From Corynebacterium sp. ES2730-CONJ (lineage in GTDB: Bacteria; Actinomycetota; Actinomycetes; Mycobacteriales; Mycobacteriaceae), in the NCBI RefSeq assembly GCF_024834055.1, contig NZ_JANUXZ010000003.1:248001-312000 (forward strand): a stretch of DNA of 64,000 nucleotides. The letters run 5' to 3'. A program made the translations under genes and the position numbers. Below are positions 1 through 8,289 of this stretch, piece by piece. The notes under the pieces are model-generated. The model searched no databases. It was not told the DNA's origin and saw nothing but the letters and a program-made list of their open reading frames with translations. Within the stretch, counting starts at the first letter, position 1. Each line of letters starts with the position of its first letter.

Positions 1-58
1 TATTGGAGAGCTTGTGCGCATTCCGAATACGGGTGAGCATCTCAGTCTTGGCATCCAT
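1..58 (-). CDS. lutC: LutC, lactate utilization protein C (N-terminal fragment)
   Basis: Only the first 19 codons are inside the window; the gene runs off the left edge. The visible N-terminus begins MDAKTEMLTRIRNAH, a typical start for the LUD-domain protein LutC, third subunit of the LutABC L-lactate oxidation complex. The ATG at 58 is two bases after the lutB stop, so the two are translationally coupled; a second in-frame-compatible start cannot be judged from so short a piece. Identity rests mainly on position behind lutAB. Confidence 0.7.
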   Translation of the reverse strand, partial: MDAKTEMLTRIRNAHKLSN

Positions 59-60
59 TA

Positions 61-1599
61 TTAATTCTCCTCGCCCTCGTTGAGCTTATTGGTGGGAAGA
101 CCGTCGTGGCGGGCGTCAGTGAGCAGCTGCTGAGCCTCATCAGATTCGAACCACTGTCGGAAGGATTTCTTTGGTGGCACCGCGGTATCGCGAATATCGG
201 TCCAACCAGAAAGAAAGGATGGTAGATGCGTAATCTTGCCGTTGAAACCTCCGAGAATACGCCCCATGAAGACCACACGCGTTGCAAGGTTCCACAGAGT
301 CGGAGAGCCCCACGTCATTTGCATAGCACCCATAAGTGCACCTTCGACGAGTGGCTTGTGCTTTTCCACCTTCTGGTGGCGCAGTTCAAGGAGGGTCTCC
401 ACAATAGGGATTTTAACCGGGCACACTTCATTACAGCGACCACACAGTGAGGAGGCATAGGGGAGATAGTTATTTGGATCGTCGGAGGTGTCCATGCCAG
501 TTAGCTGCGGTGACAAAATAGCACCGATGGGGCCAGGATATGTGGAGCCATAAGCATGTCCACCGGCGCGCTCGTAGACGGGGCAGACATTCAAACAAGC
601 TGAGCAACGGATGCACTTGAGAGCTTCGCGGCCGAGTTCGTCAGACATTGCGGCAGTGCGGCCGTTATCGAGCAGAATTAGATGGAAGTTCTGAGGGCCA
701 TCGCCTTCAGTAACCCCTGACCACAGTGAAGTATAGGGATTCATGCGTTCGCCGGTGGAAGAGCGCGGCAGTAATTGCAAGAAGGTCTCGTAGTCGCGGA
801 AAGTTGGCAAAATCTTCTCAATGCCCATCACGGAAATGAGGGTTTCCGGAAGTGTAAGGCACATACGGCCATTGCCCTCTGATTCCACAATCGTGACGTG
901 CCCTGTTTCCGCGATACCAAAATTGGCGCCCGAAATAGCTACCTTGGCTTCCATAAACTGTTCACGTAGGTATACGCGAGCAGCCTCTGCCAGCTCCGGG
1001 GGATCGGAGCTAATCGATTCGTCGATATGACTCATCTTCTTCAGGAATATAGAGCGAATCTCGGCTCGGTTGCGGTGAATAGCAGGAACCAGAATGTGGG
1101 AGGGGCGATCCTCTCCTAACTGCACAATCAGCTCAGCGAGGTCAGTTTCTTGAGCAAAAATACCAGCTTCCTCGAGCTGTTCATTAAGAGCAATCTCTTG
1201 GGTAGCCATAGATTTAATTTTCACGACGCGATCGACATTTTGCTCCTTCACCAAATCGAGCACGATCTTGCCAGCCTCGGCGGCATCGCGCGCCCAATGG
1301 ACGTGACCGCCGCGGGCAGTGACTGCTTCCTCGAACTGCTCGAGCAGCTCGGGAAGATGCGCCTGGACATAACGCTTGGTCGTGGATCCTGCTTCACGCA
1401 GCGCTTCCCAGTCATCAATTTCAGAGATGACCTCGTGGCGCTTATTCCTAATATGCGTGGTCGCCTTGGTGAGATTACGCCGCTGGGTAACATTATTGAG
1501 CCCATCATGGGCTTTATGTGGGAAGGAATCATCGCCACGCAACATCGACGGTGCTGTTGCGTAGGGTGGCATGGGTGGGGTGCCGAGATTAATGCTCAC
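61..1599 (-). CDS. lutB: LutB/LldF-type lactate utilization iron-sulfur protein
   Basis: Subunit of the cytoplasmic LutABC complex that oxidises L-lactate to pyruvate. It has an N-terminal LUD domain and a C-terminal ferredoxin-like part with two 4Fe-4S motifs: CIRCSACLNVC near residues 329-339 and CGRCNEVC near 386-393. I place the start at the GTG at 1599, not the longer in-frame ATG at 1641. The GTG overlaps the lutA stop as GTGA and has a strong AAGGAGG about 8 nt upstream, while the longer start would lie inside lutA. That gives 512 residues. It is the middle gene of lutA-lutB-lutC, with overlaps that point to one mRNA. The Fe-S demand fits the DtxR-like sites seen upstream of lutA. Confidence 0.92.
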   Translation of the reverse strand: MSINLGTPPMPPYATAPSMLRGDDSFPHKAHDGLNNVTQRRNLTKATTHIRNKRHEVISEIDDWEALREAGSTTKRYVQAHLPELLEQFEEAVTARGGHVHWARDAAEAGKIVLDLVKEQNVDRVVKIKSMATQEIALNEQLEEAGIFAQETDLAELIVQLGEDRPSHILVPAIHRNRAEIRSIFLKKMSHIDESISSDPPELAEAARVYLREQFMEAKVAISGANFGIAETGHVTIVESEGNGRMCLTLPETLISVMGIEKILPTFRDYETFLQLLPRSSTGERMNPYTSLWSGVTEGDGPQNFHLILLDNGRTAAMSDELGREALKCIRCSACLNVCPVYERAGGHAYGSTYPGPIGAILSPQLTGMDTSDDPNNYLPYASSLCGRCNEVCPVKIPIVETLLELRHQKVEKHKPLVEGALMGAMQMTWGSPTLWNLATRVVFMGRILGGFNGKITHLPSFLSGWTDIRDTAVPPKKSFRQWFESDEAQQLLTDARHDGLPTNKLNEGEEN

Positions 1600-2381
1600 A
1601 GCATTGCCTCCTTGGAATAAGCGGCCGACGTGGGGCTCCATTCGTGATCTTTAGTGGATGCAAGAATTTCCGCGATATGAATAGCGCGGATGCCAACATG
1701 CTGACGGGAAAGGGAACCGGCGATATTCATTAAGCAGGATGAATCGCCACCAGTAACGAATTCTGCTCCCGTTATCTGAATATTACGGCATTTATCCGAA
1801 ACCATCGCAGCGGAAGTTTCCGCGTTCTTAAGCGAGAAAGTGCCACCGAATCCGCAGCATTCTTCCTTATTAGGCAAATCGATAAGCTCCAGGCCTTCGA
1901 CATGCTGCAATAAGCGGTATGGGCGGTCGCCAAGTTTGAGAAAGCGCAAGCCGTGGCAGCTGGGGTGGTAGGTCACCTTGTGAGGGAAGAAGGCGCCGAC
2001 ATTCTCCACACCTGCGACATCGATCAGAAATTCGGGGAGGTCGAGGGTCTTTTGAGCGCACTTCTTGGCGCCATCAACTAGAGAGGCGGTGCCATAGCGT
2101 TTAGCCAAGTGCTCGTGATCATCGCGGACGGCGGTAACGCAAGAGCCAGAAGGGGAAACGACATAGTCGATGGAGGAATCCTCGAAGGCGTCTACGTAGT
2201 TCTTTACTTGGCCAATCGCTTCGCGTTGGTAACCGGTATTGACGTGCATCTGACCGCAGCAGGTTTGGGCCTTGGGGAAAACGACTTCATGGCCCAAGCG
2301 GGATAGAAGCAAAGCGGTGGCCTTCGAAGCATCGGGGAACATGGCGTCACCGATGCATGTAGAGAAGAGCGCAACTCTCAT
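1596..2381 (-). CDS. lutA: LutA/LldE-type (Fe-S)-binding CCG-domain protein
   Basis: First gene of the lactate oxidation operon, 261 aa. It carries two cysteine-rich CCG domains of the HdrB/GlpC type: CCGQMH near residue 62 and CCGFGG near residue 173. In this family they bind Fe-S clusters and pass electrons from lactate oxidation. The ATG at 2381 has AGGAG about 10 nt upstream. Its 3' end overlaps the lutB start by 4 bp. The 480 bp upstream hold palindromes that are good candidates for operon control. The electron acceptor cannot be read from sequence. Confidence 0.92.
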   Translation of the reverse strand: MRVALFSTCIGDAMFPDASKATALLLSRLGHEVVFPKAQTCCGQMHVNTGYQREAIGQVKNYVDAFEDSSIDYVVSPSGSCVTAVRDDHEHLAKRYGTASLVDGAKKCAQKTLDLPEFLIDVAGVENVGAFFPHKVTYHPSCHGLRFLKLGDRPYRLLQHVEGLELIDLPNKEECCGFGGTFSLKNAETSAAMVSDKCRNIQITGAEFVTGGDSSCLMNIAGSLSRQHVGIRAIHIAEILASTKDHEWSPTSAAYSKEAML

Positions 2382-2600
2382 GTGGTACTACTCCTGTCTT
2401 GTGGAAGTTAGATATTCACGCCGCGCTTAGTTCAAAGCTCCACCCGAGGGTGACGCATCTGTGGCCCGAAAATTGCGAGTAATCCTTGGGTTAGAGAAAG
2501 CGTGAGACGCGAAAATAGCTACCTTTTACCCTACCTGATCACCCTTAGTTAATCTAACCAAAACTAGCACTAAAATAGCGACCTAGCTGCCAATATATAA

Positions 2601-2616
2601 GAAACACTAGTGTTTC
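2601..2616. promoter_or_regulatory. 16-bp perfect palindrome, operator candidate for lutABC
   Basis: GAAACACTAGTGTTTC is a perfect 8+8 palindrome, 220 bp upstream of lutA in A+T-rich DNA next to a TATA-like hexamer. Size and symmetry fit a dimeric regulator such as the GntR-family LldR/LutR proteins that control lactate genes elsewhere. No regulator gene is in the window, so the ligand is a guess. Confidence 0.5.
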
Positions 2617-2641
2617 AAAAAGGCTAACCTAACTTAGGTTA
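2614..2641. promoter_or_regulatory. DtxR-like iron box(es) upstream of lutABC
   Basis: Bases 2614-2632 match 14 of 19 positions of the DtxR consensus, with the right 12 (AGGCTAACCTAA) exact. Overlapping this, 2625-2641 is the palindrome TAACCTAA-C-TTAGGTTA, built from DtxR half-sites in reversed order. DtxR is the iron-dependent repressor of corynebacteria, and the controlled genes encode Fe-S proteins. The match is by eye; binding is an inference. Confidence 0.45.
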
Positions 2642-2740
2642 AGGTAAGAACGGTACTGAGCGCTTACTTTCCGATATTGTCAGTTCCCGCTTGAATCGTT
2701 GCGGGTGGTAAACCGCATAAAAAGGGGAACAGTTGTCAAT

Positions 2741-2786
2741 AAAAAGCACCCACTTACTCCCCCTTATATGGGGGAGCAAGTGGGTG
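2741..2786 (-). terminator. Intrinsic terminator of lctP
   Basis: Hairpin arms at 2747-2763 and 2770-2786 (CACCCACTT.CTCCCCC against GGGGGAG.AAGTGGGTG, 16 of 17 paired, TTATAT loop). Read on the minus strand it is followed by GCTTTTT. It lies 78 bp past the lctP stop. Confidence 0.85.
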
Positions 2787-2793
2787 TGGAGAC

Positions 2794-2824
2794 CTTGCGA
2801 GATCATGCGAGATCATGCGAGATC
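2794..2824. repeat. Three tandem copies of a 10-bp unit
   Basis: The unit TGCGAGATCA occurs three times head to tail (first and last copies each with edge changes) between the lctP stop and its terminator. Function unknown; probably replication slippage in the 3' untranslated region. Confidence 0.6.
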
Positions 2825-2863
2825 TAGCGGGCTAAACCCTTATTCCGTAGAGGCGGAAAGCCA

Positions 2864-4534
2864 CTACGGCACGATGGGGGCCATGAAGCTAAGAACGTTA
2901 GTTTGGAGGAAGACCAAGGAGCATACAACAAAAAGCATACCCAGGGACCACCAGACAACGGCTTTGAAAATTTCAGACTCGCGACCTTCCATTTTCACCG
3001 CTGTAGCGGCAATTGCCAAGGACTGAGGTGAAACCATCTTGCCCACTACGCCGCCCGAGGTGTTGGCAGCGAGCATAAGGTCGGGATTAATGCCAGCAGT
3101 ATTAGCAGCGGTCACCTGCATCTTAGAGAAGAGTGCATTAGCCGAGGTATCTGAACCCGTTACGGCGGTTCCCACCCAACCTAGAGACGGAGCCAAGAAA
3201 GCATATGCGCCGCCGAGCGATGCGACGAACTGGCCGATAGCCACCGTTTGACCAGAGTAATTCATTACATAAGCTAGCCCAAGAACCAAGGTGATGGTCA
3301 GGGCGGACCAGCGCATACGATAAGCAGTTGAAGTGAATTCGTTGACCACTTCTCCGGCTGTTAGCTTATAACGGCCGTTCTCCGTGAAGATTGCGTAGAT
3401 AACTGCCACGATGAGACCCGAGATGAGCAGGAGGGAACCGGGGTTGTGAATGAGCAACAAGGTATAGCTGGAATTCACTGGATCGCCATCAGCGGTGACA
3501 AGGCGATCAGCCAGAAGTGGCCAATCGAAGGAGATCTTTGGAGCCTTGAGGAGGTCAGGAATGGTACTACCCAAGTTGGCAACACCGAAGACGACTGTCA
3601 CCACGGCATATGGCAATAAAGCCATCCACACGCGCATTGGAGGTAGCTCCTCGGAGGTTGCGGCCGGAGGGAGCTCCATGCGCTTACGCATCTCGTCCAC
3701 GCCCCGGGGATCCCAGAAACGAAGGAAGACAAAGGCGGCACCAAGCGAAACGATACAAGCTACCACATCGGTGAGCTGGTAGGCGAAGAAATTCGAGGTA
3801 GCCCACTGGGCAATGGCGAAAGCGAAACCAATAACAAACGCTGGTACCCACGCCTCCTTGAGTCCCTTGAATCCGTCCAAAATGATGAGCAAGATAGCCG
3901 GCACAAAAACCGCGATGAGTGGGGCCTGGTGACCCACAATAGCCGCAATATTCTCGGTTTGTTCGAGGGTGCGACCGCCCACAGCGCCCGCCGTGGTGAT
4001 GGGGATGGCCACGGCGCCGAAGGCCACGGGAGCGGTATTAGCCAAGAGGACCACGGTGGCAGCCTTGAGCGGTTTAATACCGAGAGCCAAAATCATGGTG
4101 GCCGTGATGGCCACTGGTGCACCAAAGCCCGCCAGGGCTTCGAGCAAGCCGCCGAAGCAGAAGGCGATAAGAATAGCCTGGATGCGGACATCGCCGTCGC
4201 CTAGCTTATCGAAGGTGCGGCGGAGATCCTCAAATCGGCCCGATGCCACCGTGATCTGGTAAAACCAAATAGCCATCACGATAACCCAGACAATGGGTAA
4301 TAGCCCGAAGAGCGCACCGCGCAGGGTGGCGCTTAGTGCGAGGTCGATGGGCATATTAAAGCCTAAGACTGCCACCACGATAGCCGTGAGGGTAGCCACG
4401 GCAGCGGAAACATGGGCGCTTGTTTTTACACCGATGAGCATGACGAAGAATGCGAGTAAGGGTAGGGTGCCCACTAAGGCTGATAGGCCGAGGCTACCGC
4501 CAACTGCATCGGTCACAGCGGTAAATTGGTTCAC
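2864..4534 (-). CDS. lctP: L-lactate permease (LctP family)
   Basis: A 556-aa, very hydrophobic membrane protein with about 12-14 predicted helices. It matches the LctP/LldP lactate:H+ symporter family, with typical blocks such as FGGLLEALAGFGAP and the C-terminal GSDTSANALFSKMQ. It imports lactate for the LutABC enzyme encoded just downstream. The start is GTG at 4534, with AAGGAG 7-8 nt upstream. Its own terminator separates it from lutABC, so the two units share a function but probably not a transcript. Upstream there is an 8-bp inverted repeat (4580-4587/4603-4610) and a possible promoter. Confidence 0.93.
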   Translation of the reverse strand: MNQFTAVTDAVGGSLGLSALVGTLPLLAFFVMLIGVKTSAHVSAAVATLTAIVVAVLGFNMPIDLALSATLRGALFGLLPIVWVIVMAIWFYQITVASGRFEDLRRTFDKLGDGDVRIQAILIAFCFGGLLEALAGFGAPVAITATMILALGIKPLKAATVVLLANTAPVAFGAVAIPITTAGAVGGRTLEQTENIAAIVGHQAPLIAVFVPAILLIILDGFKGLKEAWVPAFVIGFAFAIAQWATSNFFAYQLTDVVACIVSLGAAFVFLRFWDPRGVDEMRKRMELPPAATSEELPPMRVWMALLPYAVVTVVFGVANLGSTIPDLLKAPKISFDWPLLADRLVTADGDPVNSSYTLLLIHNPGSLLLISGLIVAVIYAIFTENGRYKLTAGEVVNEFTSTAYRMRWSALTITLVLGLAYVMNYSGQTVAIGQFVASLGGAYAFLAPSLGWVGTAVTGSDTSANALFSKMQVTAANTAGINPDLMLAANTSGGVVGKMVSPQSLAIAATAVKMEGRESEIFKAVVWWSLGMLFVVCSLVFLQTNVLSFMAPIVP

Positions 4535-4708
4535 TGCAACTCCTTTGACTGGATAGTATTGTCAATATTTTTATGAAGAGTTGCGCCCTAGTTATATCCC
4601 GAGGCGCAACCATAACGCCCACCGCGATCATAAACCCCTCAGGCGAGCGTCAAGGTTGCATGGTGGACTGGATTTATGGTCTTCTCGTGCAGATAGGGAG
4701 AGAGCAGC
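4535..4708. promoter_or_regulatory. lctP upstream region with inverted repeat and possible promoter
   Basis: GTTGCGCC at 4580-4587 is repeated inverted as GGCGCAAC at 4603-4610, 46 bp before the lctP start, and could be an operator or leader hairpin. On the minus strand TTGACG (4653-4648), a 15-bp spacer and TATGAT (4632-4627) form a somewhat short-spaced promoter candidate for lctP. The plus-strand promoter of the small ORF at 4709 must also lie here; I see no convincing one. Confidence 0.4.
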
Positions 4709-4786
4709 ATGACCTTTCAATCGGTGAAGCCTGAAGCTGCGCTGCCGAAGAAAGATGATGACACCCCTACCTATGTGCTCCGCTAA
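4709..4786 (+). CDS. Small 25-residue ORF upstream of argS
   Basis: ATG to TAA, 25 codons, preceded by AGGGAGAG about 5-12 nt upstream. It is followed at once by a terminator, so it looks like a complete mini-gene. The product is charged (KPEAALPKK, then DDDTPTYVLR at the C-terminus), with no membrane segment or signal. It is not rich in Arg codons (a single Arg, the last sense codon, CGC), so a classic attenuation leader is not obvious, though its place 310 bp before argS suggests a possible leader role. I do not recognise it with certainty. Confidence 0.5.
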   Translation: MTFQSVKPEAALPKKDDDTPTYVLR

Positions 4787-4792
4787 CAGCTT

Positions 4793-4833
4793 AACCCCCC
4801 GCAGTGTCTGATGTGGGCCTCGTGGGGGTTTTT
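4793..4833 (+). terminator. Intrinsic terminator after the small ORF
   Basis: AACCCCC (4793-4799) pairs with GGGGGTT (4824-4830), followed by a run of five T. It lies 7 bp past the small ORF stop, so it ends that transcript before argS. The loop is long (24 nt). Confidence 0.65.
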
Positions 4834-5059
4834 CGGCCTGTTGAAAATCGTCGAAAATTACCCCCGTTTCCTTGAAAACCAGCAGTTAAACCTGTTGAGA
4901 GTCGTTTTGGCTAAGAATTCAAGGGGGTAGCGGGGTGGCGGTGGGCGTCTTGAATAAGAGGTGGAGAGAAATCGGGGGACCCATCTATGCAGCCAAGGGG
5001 AACACAACCCAGTAATCGAAGCGCTCGCTGACATGTCTTTTTTCAACAGCATGTGATGT
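4834..5059. other. Gap between small-ORF terminator and argS promoter
   Basis: About 225 bp without a gene. An open frame on the opposite strand (4858-5211) overlaps argS and has no coding character. I see no structure beyond the argS promoter at its right end. Confidence 0.5.
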
Positions 5060-5095
5060 GACTGCCGAAAAGTAGATACGCTAAACTCACTGCCT
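5060..5095 (+). promoter_or_regulatory. Leaderless promoter of argS
   Basis: TGACTG at 5060-5065 and TAAACT at 5082-5087 are spaced 16 bp apart. The -10 hexamer ends 8 bp before the ATG, and no Shine-Dalgarno motif precedes the start, which fits a transcript beginning at or next to the AUG, as is common in actinobacteria. Confidence 0.55.
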
Positions 5096-6748
5096 ATGAC
5101 ACCTGCAGAACTCTCACAACTCATCACCTCCACGGCGTACCAAGTACTCTCCGAGAAACAGCTCGATACTTCGGTATTGCCTGAAACTGTTGTCGTGGAA
5201 CGCCCTCGCAATCCTGAGCATGGTGATTACGCCACCAATATTGCCTTGCAGGTAGCCAAAAAAGTCGGAATGAACCCGCGCGAATTGGGTCACCTACTTG
5301 CGCAAGCCCTCAACGTCATCGACGGCATCGAATCCTGCGAAATCGCTGGACCTGGCTTTATCAATATCACATTGCAAGCTGCAGCCCAGGGGGCGATTAT
5401 CGCGCAGATCCTTAAGCTGGGAGCCCAGTATGGGGCCGGCGATGTCCTCGCTGGCAAAAAGATTAACTTGGAGTTCGTATCGGCTAACCCTACTGGTCCC
5501 ATCCACTTAGGCGGAACTCGGTGGGCTGCCGTCGGTGATTCGCTGGGGCGAATAATGAGCTTTAGCGGGGCTGATGTGACTCGCGAATACTATTTCAATG
5601 ATCACGGGCGACAGATCGACCGATTTGTCAATTCCCTGCTCGCTGCAGCCAAGGGCGAGCCTACGCCAGAGGATGGCTATGGGGGAGAATATATAACCGA
5701 GATTGCAGCAGAAATTACCTCCGCTCACCCAGATGCACTCAATCAAGACGATGAGGTAATGCGCGAAATTTTCCGCAGCCACGGAGTTGATATGATGTTT
5801 AGTCATATTAAATCCTCACTTCGTGAATTTGGCACCACCTTCGATATATTCTTCCACGAGAATTCGCTTTTCGAGTCCGGCGCGGTTGACCAAGCTATTG
5901 CAGCCTTAAAAGAAAACGGCAACCTGTACGAAAAGGATGGCGCATGGTGGCTGCGTTCCACTGACTATGGCGACGACAAAGATCGCGTTGTTATCAAATC
6001 GGACGGAGACGCAGCCTATATTGCCGGCGATATCGCCTATGTCAGGGATAAATTTGAACGCGGCCATGACATTGCCATCTATATGTTGGGCGCCGATCAC
6101 CACGGTTATATCTCGAGACTCAGGGCCGCTGCCGCCGCTCTAGGCTACGCTCCTGAGCGGGTAGAAGTTCTCATTGGTCAGATGGTGAATCTCGTGCGCG
6201 ACGGCAACGCGGTAAGAATGTCCAAGCGTGCCGGTACCGTGATTACTCTCGACGATCTTGTAGCCGCTATAGGTATCGATGGTGCCCGCTATGCGATGAT
6301 CCGCTCATCAGTGGATTCAACCCTCGACATTGATCTTGAGATATGGCAGTCTCAATCCTCTGATAATCCCGTTTATTATGTGCAATACGGTCACGCCCGC
6401 CTGTGCTCATTGAGCCGTAAGGCCGCAGAGCTCGGCATTGAAGCCATAAACCCAGACTTCTCGTTACTCAAGCACGAGCGGGAGGGAGAACTCATCCGCA
6501 CGCTCGGAGAGTTCCCTGCTGTGGTGCAGGCCGCCTGTGAATTGCGAGAACCGCACCGTATTGCGCGCTATAGCGAAGTTTTGGCAGGTACTTTCCACCG
6601 TTTCTACGATAACTGTCAGATTCTGCCAAAAGTAGGGGAGGAAGCTGCTGACATCCACACCGCGCGCCTCGCTCTAGCAATGGCCAGCCAACAGGTCTTA
6701 GCCAATGCCTTGAACCTTCTCGGCGTTCGTGCGCCAGAGCGGATGTAG
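5096..6748 (+). CDS. argS: Arginyl-tRNA synthetase
   Basis: Cytoplasmic class I synthetase that charges tRNA-Arg, 550 aa, normal length. It has an N-terminal Arg-tRNA synthetase domain, the HIGH-type motif HLGGTR at residues 137-142, the KMSKS equivalent RMSKRAGT near 374-381, and a C-terminal DALR anticodon-binding domain ending [10 protein letters not shown]. The ATG at 5096 is supported by a leaderless promoter. It heads the argS-lysA gene pair, the arrangement known from C. glutamicum, where both are co-transcribed; a hairpin lies between them here. Confidence 0.97.
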   Translation: MTPAELSQLITSTAYQVLSEKQLDTSVLPETVVVERPRNPEHGDYATNIALQVAKKVGMNPRELGHLLAQALNVIDGIESCEIAGPGFINITLQAAAQGAIIAQILKLGAQYGAGDVLAGKKINLEFVSANPTGPIHLGGTRWAAVGDSLGRIMSFSGADVTREYYFNDHGRQIDRFVNSLLAAAKGEPTPEDGYGGEYITEIAAEITSAHPDALNQDDEVMREIFRSHGVDMMFSHIKSSLREFGTTFDIFFHENSLFESGAVDQAIAALKENGNLYEKDGAWWLRSTDYGDDKDRVVIKSDGDAAYIAGDIAYVRDKFERGHDIAIYMLGADHHGYISRLRAAAAALGYAPERVEVLIGQMVNLVRDGNAVRMSKRAGTVITLDDLVAAIGIDGARYAMIRSSVDSTLDIDLEIWQSQSSDNPVYYVQYGHARLCSLSRKAAELGIEAINPDFSLLKHEREGELIRTLGEFPAVVQAACELREPHRIARYSEVLAGTFHRFYDNCQILPKVGEEAADIHTARLALAMASQQVLANALNLLGVRAPERM

Positions 6749-6765
6749 AAGCAGTGCCACTTTCA

Positions 6766-6798
6766 AGCCCACGGGGTGTCCTGCCTCGTGGGCTCCTT
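6766..6798 (+). terminator. Hairpin between argS and lysA
   Basis: AGCCCACG (6766-6773) pairs perfectly with CGTGGGCT (6787-6794), loop 13 nt, followed by CCTTTT. The T-run is short, so it may be a partial terminator or attenuator that lowers lysA expression relative to argS. Confidence 0.55.
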
Positions 6799-6827
6799 TT
6801 AATATTTGACCGGAAGATGATGAACGC

Positions 6828-8177
6828 GTGAATTTTAATGATCTCCCCGCCCATATATGGCCCCGCAATGCGTGCCGATCAGCCGATGGTGGTGTCACGA
6901 TCGCGGGTGTGCCACTTGCAGCGATTGCCGCTGAATTTGGAACCCCCACCTTCGTTGTTGATGAAGACGACTTCCGCTCGAGGTGCCGCGATATGGCCAA
7001 GGCATTCGGGGGCGGAGAACACGTGCACTATGCAGCCAAAGCATTTCTTACTACCCGTATCGCCCAATGGGTGGCAAGCGAAGGTCTCGCCCTCGACATC
7101 GCTTCGCACGGAGAATTGCAGGTTGCTCTGCGCGCCGGTTTTCCGCCCGCACTTATCGCAGCCCATGGTAATAACAAAGACGCTGCTTTTCTTGGTGATA
7201 TTGTCGCCAACGACATCGGTCATGTGATAGTAGATTCCCATCAGGAAATTGAAGAACTGCAGGACATAGCTGCGTCCTTGGACAAGGTTCAAGATGTTAT
7301 GGTGCGGGTTAAACCAGGTATCGATGCTCATACACACGAGTTCATTGCCACTGCCCACGAGGACCAGAAATTTGGATTCTCGCTTTACTCAGGCTCTGCG
7401 TACCGTGCTGCTCGCAGAATTGTTGAATTAGAAAACTTAAATCTCGTCGGTCTTCACTGCCACGTCGGCTCTCAGGTTTTTGATGCTGAAGGCTTCTCGC
7501 TTGCTGCTGAGCGGGTGCTTAAACTGTATGGAAGGATTTTAAAGGAGCTGTCTGTGGGTCGAGATTTCTCAATTCTCGACCTTGGTGGGGGCTACGGTAT
7601 TGCTTATACGGAATCCGAAACTGCCCTCGATGTTGACGCAGTAGCTAAAGATCTGTTGCGTCGCGTCGCTGATTACGCCCACCGCGAAGACGTACCCATG
7701 CCTTTTGTGATGGTAGAACCAGGACGGGCAATTGCCGGCCCATCTACAGTGACCCTCTATACGGTGGGCACAGTAAAAGATGTGAGCTTGGATGGGGGAT
7801 ATTCGCGCCGCTATATCTCGGTGGATGGGGGGATGAGCGATAATATCCGCCCGGCACTCTATGAGGCTATCTACGATATACGCAAGGTGGACGGCTTCAG
7901 TTCAGCGCCGACAGTGGATGCTCGAGTGGTGGGTTCGCACTGCGAATCCGGGGATATCGTGGTCAACCATGCGCAGATTCCTACCGATATTGCTCGGGGA
8001 GATTTGGTCGCCACTGCTGCTACGGGCGCCTACTGTTATTCGATGAGCAGTCGATACAATATGCTCATGCGCCCGGCAATTGTTTCGGTCAAAGATGGCC
8101 AAGCGCAATTAATGGTGCGTCGCGAGACCATCGAGGATTTCCTCAACCTTGAAGAGAACGACAACACTTCCGCATGA
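6828..8177 (+). CDS. lysA: Diaminopimelate decarboxylase
   Basis: PLP-dependent fold-type III decarboxylase that makes L-lysine from meso-diaminopimelate, 449 aa. The PLP lysine is in HYAAKAFLT (K71). Other family blocks are HCHVGSQ, GGGYGI, EPGRA and the active-site CESGD of the C-terminal barrel. The start is GTG at 6828: the overlapping ATG codons at 6817 and 6820 are in other frames and quickly stop. The ribosome site (GGAAG) is weak. It is next to argS and just before hom-thrB, grouping the aspartate-family genes. Confidence 0.96.
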   Translation: MNFNDLPAHIWPRNACRSADGGVTIAGVPLAAIAAEFGTPTFVVDEDDFRSRCRDMAKAFGGGEHVHYAAKAFLTTRIAQWVASEGLALDIASHGELQVALRAGFPPALIAAHGNNKDAAFLGDIVANDIGHVIVDSHQEIEELQDIAASLDKVQDVMVRVKPGIDAHTHEFIATAHEDQKFGFSLYSGSAYRAARRIVELENLNLVGLHCHVGSQVFDAEGFSLAAERVLKLYGRILKELSVGRDFSILDLGGGYGIAYTESETALDVDAVAKDLLRRVADYAHREDVPMPFVMVEPGRAIAGPSTVTLYTVGTVKDVSLDGGYSRRYISVDGGMSDNIRPALYEAIYDIRKVDGFSSAPTVDARVVGSHCESGDIVVNHAQIPTDIARGDLVATAATGAYCYSMSSRYNMLMRPAIVSVKDGQAQLMVRRETIEDFLNLEENDNTSA

Positions 8178-8181
8178 GGAA

Positions 8182-8210
8182 TTCATGGTGTGCGGTCTAT
8201 GGTTTAGAAT
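8182..8210 (+). promoter_or_regulatory. Candidate promoter of hom-thrB
   Basis: TTCATG (8182-8187), 17-bp spacer, TAGAAT (8205-8210), about 80 bp before the hom ATG. The leader between contains a weak GCGA...TCGC hairpin. Hexamers picked by eye. Confidence 0.45.
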
Positions 8211-8289
8211 TTGGCAATAGGTTTAAAGAGGTAGCGAGAGATTTCGCGACTTAAATGCCATAACTTTTTATTTGATAACGGGAGTTACT

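Larger units (their letters stand above)
2382..2863. other. lutA-lctP intergenic control region
   Basis: No gene is seen here. On the minus strand it holds, in order, the lctP terminator, three tandem 10-bp repeats, and an A+T-rich part (about 2515-2645) with two palindromes and TATATT-like hexamers (2591-2600 reversed) that could serve lutABC. The terminator between lctP and lutA implies that lutABC has its own promoter here. Confidence 0.6.

Noticed and set aside
1600-1641. Longer LutB start at ATG 1641
   Set aside because: Would overlap lutA by 46 bp, while GTG 1599 has AAGGAGG in front and a 4-bp overlap.
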